A program made the translations under genes and the position numbers. The notes beneath the pieces were generated by a model. It searched no databases and had not been told where the DNA came from. It saw only the letters and a list, made by a program, of their open reading frames with translations. A stretch of DNA of 8,589 nt from Bacteroidales bacterium (GTDB taxonomy: Bacteria; Bacteroidota; Bacteroidia; Bacteroidales; Paludibacteraceae), in NCBI GenBank assembly GCA_900767385.1, contig CAAFYY010000009.1:1-8589 (forward strand). The letters run 5' to 3'. Below are positions 5,462-8,589 of this stretch, piece by piece; the stretch's first letter is position 1; each line of letters begins with the position of its first letter.

Positions 5462-5469
5462 CAAAGATA
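5462..5469 (-). promoter_or_regulatory. mutY promoter, -7 element (decides the start)
   Basis: The minus strand has TATCTTTG followed by C, an exact -7 match. Transcription from about 5456 would give a leader of roughly 12 nt before the ATG at 5443. No TTTG is found at 19-21 bp; the nearest candidate is 27 bp upstream (5500-5497). Confidence 0.65.
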
Positions 5470-5530
5470 CATAAAACCTATGGTATGGCGTTCACCCAAA
5501 GGTTCATTTTTCTACTCTATATCTTCTTAA

Positions 5531-5562
5531 TTTGGTGGGATAAAAAAAAAGATATACCTTTG
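5531..5562 (+). promoter_or_regulatory. pepP promoter (complete -33/-7)
   Basis: TTTG (5531-5534), a 20-bp spacer containing an A9 run, and TACCTTTG (5555-5562) match the Bacteroidetes consensus completely. Transcription would start near 5568, giving a leader of about 80 nt. That leader holds AAAAATTTTT and a weak GTCT/AGAC hairpin but no SD. The mutY -7 box lies about 60 bp away on the other strand. Confidence 0.85.
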
Positions 5563-5646
5563 CAGAGTTTTTCACTATTTGAAAGGTCTGTCTCAAAGAC
5601 TGAAATTGAAAAATTTTTATAATACACTATTTTTATTGTTATTCGT

Positions 5647-7422
5647 ATGATTGAAGAAAATCCGTTGTTGCTCTTAAGAGAAACCATGCAACAGCACAAT
5701 GTGTCGGCCGTTGTCATTCCCGGCACAGACCCTCACGGAAGTGAGTACATCGCAGACTATTGGCAAGAGATGAATTACATCTCTGGCTTCACTGGCGAGG
5801 CTGGCACTGTTGTGGTGACCACAAATGAAGCCGCCTTGTGGACCGACTCACGCTATTTCCTTCAGGCGCCTGAGCAGATTGAGCCAAGAGGCATCCAACT
5901 GATGCGCGACGGTGAGGCCACCACCCCATCTATTGCCGAGTGGCTAAGTTCCGTTCTGGACAAGGAGAGCGTAGTCAGCATCAACCCACAATTATTTTCC
6001 ATCAATGCCTATATGGCATTGAACGACATTCTATCTTCAAACGGCATCACCCTCTCCACCGAAGGAGATTTCGTTGACGAGATCTGGGCAGAGCGTCCGC
6101 TTCTCCCAACCAACCCGATCTTCCAAATGCCACGCACAGTCGATGGCAGAACGCCAGGCGACAAGCTGAAGATGGTACGCACCGAGATGACCAAAGCCGG
6201 TCTTGAGGCATGGCTCGCCACTTCATTGGACGATATCGCATGGATCTGCAACCTCCGTGGCTCCGACATCGCCTACAACCCCGTATTCATGGCCTATATG
6301 TTGATTGAGTCCAATAGCGCCACCCTTTTCGTTGATGGCTCAAAAATCTCCGACATCACAGCCGCCAGCATCGGACGTCAAGGCATCGCCATCAAAGACT
6401 ACAACGAAATCACACTCGCCATCGCTGCCGTTGGAAGAAAAATCGGCATGGACTTCAGCAAGGCCAACTACTCCCTATACAAAGCAGCACAGATCAACGG
6501 CGGAGCCAAACATATCCCTTCACCTGTTACACTTATGAAGGGCATCAAAAACAACATCGAGCTTGCCGGCATGAGAAAGGCTATGGTTCGCGACGGTGTT
6601 GCCATGGTAAAATTCCTCCGTTGGTTGGAGCTCCAGATGCAAGCTTCTGAAATCACCGAACTTGATGTAGTAAAACGCCTTCACGAGTTCCGCGCAGAGC
6701 AAGACTGTTTCGTAGGCGAGAGTTTCGCCACCATCGCTGCCTATGGTCCTCACGCCGCCATCGTTCACTACGAACCAACTCCTGAATCCAACATTGCCCT
6801 CCAACCAAAGGGTTATCTCTTGCTTGACTCAGGCGGACAATATCTCGACGGCACCACCGACATCACACGCACCATTCCTCTGGGCGCTGTAACTGGCGAA
6901 CAACGGATGAACTACACCATGGTATTCAAAGGCATGGTTGCTTTGGCCAACGCCAAATTCCCACACGGCACACGCGGAGCCCAACTCGATGTCCTTGCCC
7001 GTCAATACCTCTGGCAGCACAACAAGAACTATGGTCACGGCACAGGCCACGGCGTAGGTCACTTCCTGAATGTTCACGAAGGACCTCATAGTATCCGTAT
7101 GCAAGAAAACCCTGTTGTTCTCGAACCAGGCATGGTGATGAGCGACGAGCCAGGCTACTACCAAGCCAACAGTCACGGCATCCGCATTGAGAATATCATT
7201 GCCGTAGCCAGTGGCCGCGAGGTCAACTCCAACAAGTTCCTCCACTTCGACACCCTCACCCTCTGCCCTATCGACCTCAAGACACTCATCCGTCAGTACA
7301 TCACTCCAGAAGAGGTCGAATGGATCAACAGCTACCACCAGATGGTTTACAAACGTCTTGCACCAATGCTTGACAAAGAGCATCAGAAATGGCTGATGCG
7401 CAAATGTGCAAAGTACATCTAA
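5647..7422 (+). CDS. pepP: Xaa-Pro aminopeptidase (aminopeptidase P, M24B family, long form)
   Basis: This metallopeptidase cleaves the N-terminal residue from peptides with proline in second place. The 591-residue length and three-domain build match the long XPNPEP1-like class, not the roughly 440-residue E. coli PepP. It has two creatinase-type N-terminal domains (about 8-140 and 160-295), a pita-bread catalytic domain (about 300-530) and a C-terminal extension ending APMLDKEHQKWL. The five metal ligands are all present: D394 and D405 (LLLDSGGQYLDGTTDITRT), H472 (GHGVGHFLNVHEGP), E501 (MSDEPGYY) and E515 (GIRIENI). The extra histidines of the active site (H464, H468, H477) are also there. 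I see no signal peptide, so it is probably cytoplasmic. It has its own promoter and terminator and is monocistronic. The start ATG has no SD. Confidence 0.95.
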   Translation: MIEENPLLLLRETMQQHNVSAVVIPGTDPHGSEYIADYWQEMNYISGFTGEAGTVVVTTNEAALWTDSRYFLQAPEQIEPRGIQLMRDGEATTPSIAEWLSSVLDKESVVSINPQLFSINAYMALNDILSSNGITLSTEGDFVDEIWAERPLLPTNPIFQMPRTVDGRTPGDKLKMVRTEMTKAGLEAWLATSLDDIAWICNLRGSDIAYNPVFMAYMLIESNSATLFVDGSKISDITAASIGRQGIAIKDYNEITLAIAAVGRKIGMDFSKANYSLYKAAQINGGAKHIPSPVTLMKGIKNNIELAGMRKAMVRDGVAMVKFLRWLELQMQASEITELDVVKRLHEFRAEQDCFVGESFATIAAYGPHAAIVHYEPTPESNIALQPKGYLLLDSGGQYLDGTTDITRTIPLGAVTGEQRMNYTMVFKGMVALANAKFPHGTRGAQLDVLARQYLWQHNKNYGHGTGHGVGHFLNVHEGPHSIRMQENPVVLEPGMVMSDEPGYYQANSHGIRIENIIAVASGREVNSNKFLHFDTLTLCPIDLKTLIRQYITPEEVEWINSYHQMVYKRLAPMLDKEHQKWLMRKCAKYI

Positions 7423-7437
7423 TCTAAACATATACAC

Positions 7438-7471
7438 AAAAAAATGGAGTCCTGTTCGGGACTCCATTTTT
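7438..7471. terminator. Bidirectional terminator between pepP and cdaA
   Basis: AAAATGGAGTCC (7441-7452) and GGACTCCATTTT (7459-7470) form a perfect 12-bp stem around TGTTCG, with A7 before the stem and T5 closing it. It therefore has a U-tract in both directions, serving pepP on the plus strand and the folP-cdaA operon on the minus strand. Confidence 0.93.
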
Positions 7472-7492
7472 CTATATAATAATAGACGAAGA

Positions 7493-8272
7493 CTATTCGT
7501 TGAGTTTCTCTGCAAGCACTCGTTCCAACTCTTCCGGCGTCACATTGAGTTGATAAGAGCTATTAATAGCCAACGAAATTGTGCCGGTCTCCTCCGAGAC
7601 AATGATGGTGATGGCATCCGTATTCTCTGAGATGCCGAGCGCCGAACGGTGGCGGAGTCCGAGATGTCTTGGGATCTCTGGATTACGACTTACTGGCAGG
7701 ATGCAGCCAGCAGCAGTGATACGGTTGTCAGTCACAATCATAGCGCCATCGTGAAGCGGACTATTCTTGAAGAAGATATTCTCAATCAGTCTGGTATTGA
7801 TATCGGCATTCACGAGGTCGCCTGTCTCAATATACTCGTTGAGACGAGTCTTTCGACCAATCACGATGAGAGCGCCAGTCTTTGTCTTAGCCATATTACG
7901 ACAAGCCAAGACCATCTTCATAATTGGGAAAGCACTCTCCTCCTCTTGCCTTTTCTTGGGTTTGAAAACCCGACGCAACCACTGCATGAACGCCCAGTTG
8001 CTCGAGCCCAAACGGGCAAAGAAGTTTCGTATCTCGGTTTGAAAGATGACAATCAATGCAATGGCGCCCACATTGACCACCGCATCGAAAATCATGCTCA
8101 GCAACGTCATGTCGAAATACTTGACCACAAACCACACCACAAGAAACAGGATGAGGCCGATAAAAATATTGGAAACACTTGTTCCTTTGACAAGACGATA
8201 GATTTGATAGAACAACACTGCCACCAAAAAGATGTCAATGATATCTTTCAATCCTATAGCATAGCCCATCAT
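7493..8272 (-). CDS. cdaA: Diadenylate cyclase, membrane-bound CdaA (DacA) type
   Basis: CdaA joins two ATP into cyclic di-AMP, a second messenger linked to potassium and osmotic balance and cell-wall homeostasis. The 259-residue protein has three predicted membrane helices (about 10-28, 34-52 and 60-78), a short linker with a basic patch (RRVFKPKKR, 100-108), then a DAC domain with the two signature motifs, DGA at 175-177 (LHDGAMIV) and RHR at 207-209 (LGLRHRSALG). The SEETG segment starts at 226. There is no DNA-binding DisA domain. Two ATGs are adjacent (8272 and 8269), and either could be used. It lies 4 bp after folP and so is almost certainly co-transcribed with it. The CdaR and GlmM genes that accompany cdaA in Firmicutes are not seen here. 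Confidence 0.95.
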   Translation of the reverse strand: MMGYAIGLKDIIDIFLVAVLFYQIYRLVKGTSVSNIFIGLILFLVVWFVVKYFDMTLLSMIFDAVVNVGAIALIVIFQTEIRNFFARLGSSNWAFMQWLRRVFKPKKRQEEESAFPIMKMVLACRNMAKTKTGALIVIGRKTRLNEYIETGDLVNADINTRLIENIFFKNSPLHDGAMIVTDNRITAAGCILPVSRNPEIPRHLGLRHRSALGISENTDAITIIVSEETGTISLAINSSYQLNVTPEELERVLAEKLNE

Positions 8273-8276
8273 AAGC

Positions 8277-8589
8277 CTACTTATTGTTTTGTTTTAGAAG
8301 GTTACACATCTTGACAGCTTCAACTGCCGCCTTCGTATCATGAACGCGAAGAATATGAGCACCGTGCATCAGAGCAAAGGTATTGAGCACCGTAGTTCCA
8401 TTGAGCGCCTCTTCAGACGTTCCACCAAGCAATTTGTATATCATCGACTTGCGAGAAATACCCACAAGCAACGGTTGTTCGAAGGTAAGGAAATGCTCAA
8501 GTCCGCTCATCACTTCGTAGTTCTGTTCAAGGGTCTTAGAGAATCCAAAACCGGGATCAATAATCACCTCTTTATTAAAGCCCATACTG
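8277..8589 (-). CDS. folP: Dihydropteroate synthase, C-terminal part (cut by window end)
   Basis: The frame is open through the right edge, so the N-terminal part of the gene lies outside; about 104 codons are visible. The conserved C-terminal motifs of DHPS are present in order: VIIDPGFGFSKT (pterin and phosphate pocket), VGISRKSMI with the catalytic-loop lysine, and RVHD near the end. The enzyme condenses p-aminobenzoate with the pterin diphosphate in folate synthesis and is the target of sulfonamides. The internal ATG at 8585 is not the true start, because the DHPS fold needs about 170 more residues upstream. The stop TAG is 4 bp before the cdaA ATG. Confidence 0.94.
   Translation of the reverse strand, partial: SMGFNKEVIIDPGFGFSKTLEQNYEVMSGLEHFLTFEQPLLVGISRKSMIYKLLGGTSEEALNGTTVLNTFALMHGAHILRVHDTKAAVEAVKMCNLLKQNNK

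Noticed and set aside
6829..7515. 228-codon minus-strand frame opposite pepP
   Set aside because: It lies antisense to the metal-binding core of pepP and crosses the bidirectional terminator; there are no independent signals.
7649..8314. 221-codon plus-strand frame opposite cdaA
   Set aside because: It is antisense to the DAC domain of cdaA with no promoter, and its His/Asn/Gln-rich composition looks like a shadow.

Overview
The window reads as a stretch of Bacteroidales chromosome, most likely Prevotella or a close relative. Four upstream regions carry an exact match to the Bacteroidetes -7 element TAnnTTTG, and two of these (tRNA operon, pepP) also have TTTG at 20 bp. Most starts lack a Shine-Dalgarno (SD) sequence, the tRNAs do not encode CCA, and the cluster rpsU-xerC-hpf-tRNA(Thr)-tRNA(Tyr) is the order that normally runs into tuf/secE/nusG in this phylum. 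The genus is an inference from the style of the proteins, not from a search. All recognised genes are core housekeeping genes. There is no transposase, phage gene, CRISPR array or defence gene.

Layout, left to right. (1) Positions 1-338, minus strand: the start of a tRNA operon, Thr(UGU) then Tyr(GUA), followed by a 121-bp nested inverted repeat whose outer arm touches the 3' end of tRNA-Tyr. The operon has a strong promoter with two A-tracts spaced about two helical turns apart upstream of it. (2) Positions 529-2155, minus strand: rpsU (bS21) with its own promoter, leader and terminator, then xerC and hpf, which are probably co-transcribed. hpf has a full AGGAGG, unlike its neighbours. (3) Positions 2322-3856, minus strand: thiL followed by rpiB, with a -7 element in front of thiL. 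(4) About 470 bp (3889-4357) without a convincing gene. (5) mutY (minus) and pepP (plus) diverge from a shared region holding a promoter for each; the mutY -7 element shows that the longest reading of mutY begins too far upstream. (6) pepP and cdaA converge on a strong bidirectional terminator. (7) folP (cut by the window end) and cdaA form a tight operon with a 4-bp gap.

Functionally the window covers translation (two tRNAs, bS21, the hibernation factor HPF), chromosome dimer resolution (XerC), cofactor and sugar-phosphate metabolism (ThiL, RpiB, FolP), repair of oxidised DNA (MutY), peptide turnover (aminopeptidase P) and second-messenger synthesis (the diadenylate cyclase CdaA). I see no wholly new multi-gene system. 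The observations most worth following are the structured repeat abutting tRNA-Tyr, the SD-bearing hpf two genes downstream of rpsU, and a one-residue contraction in the MutY iron-sulphur motif.
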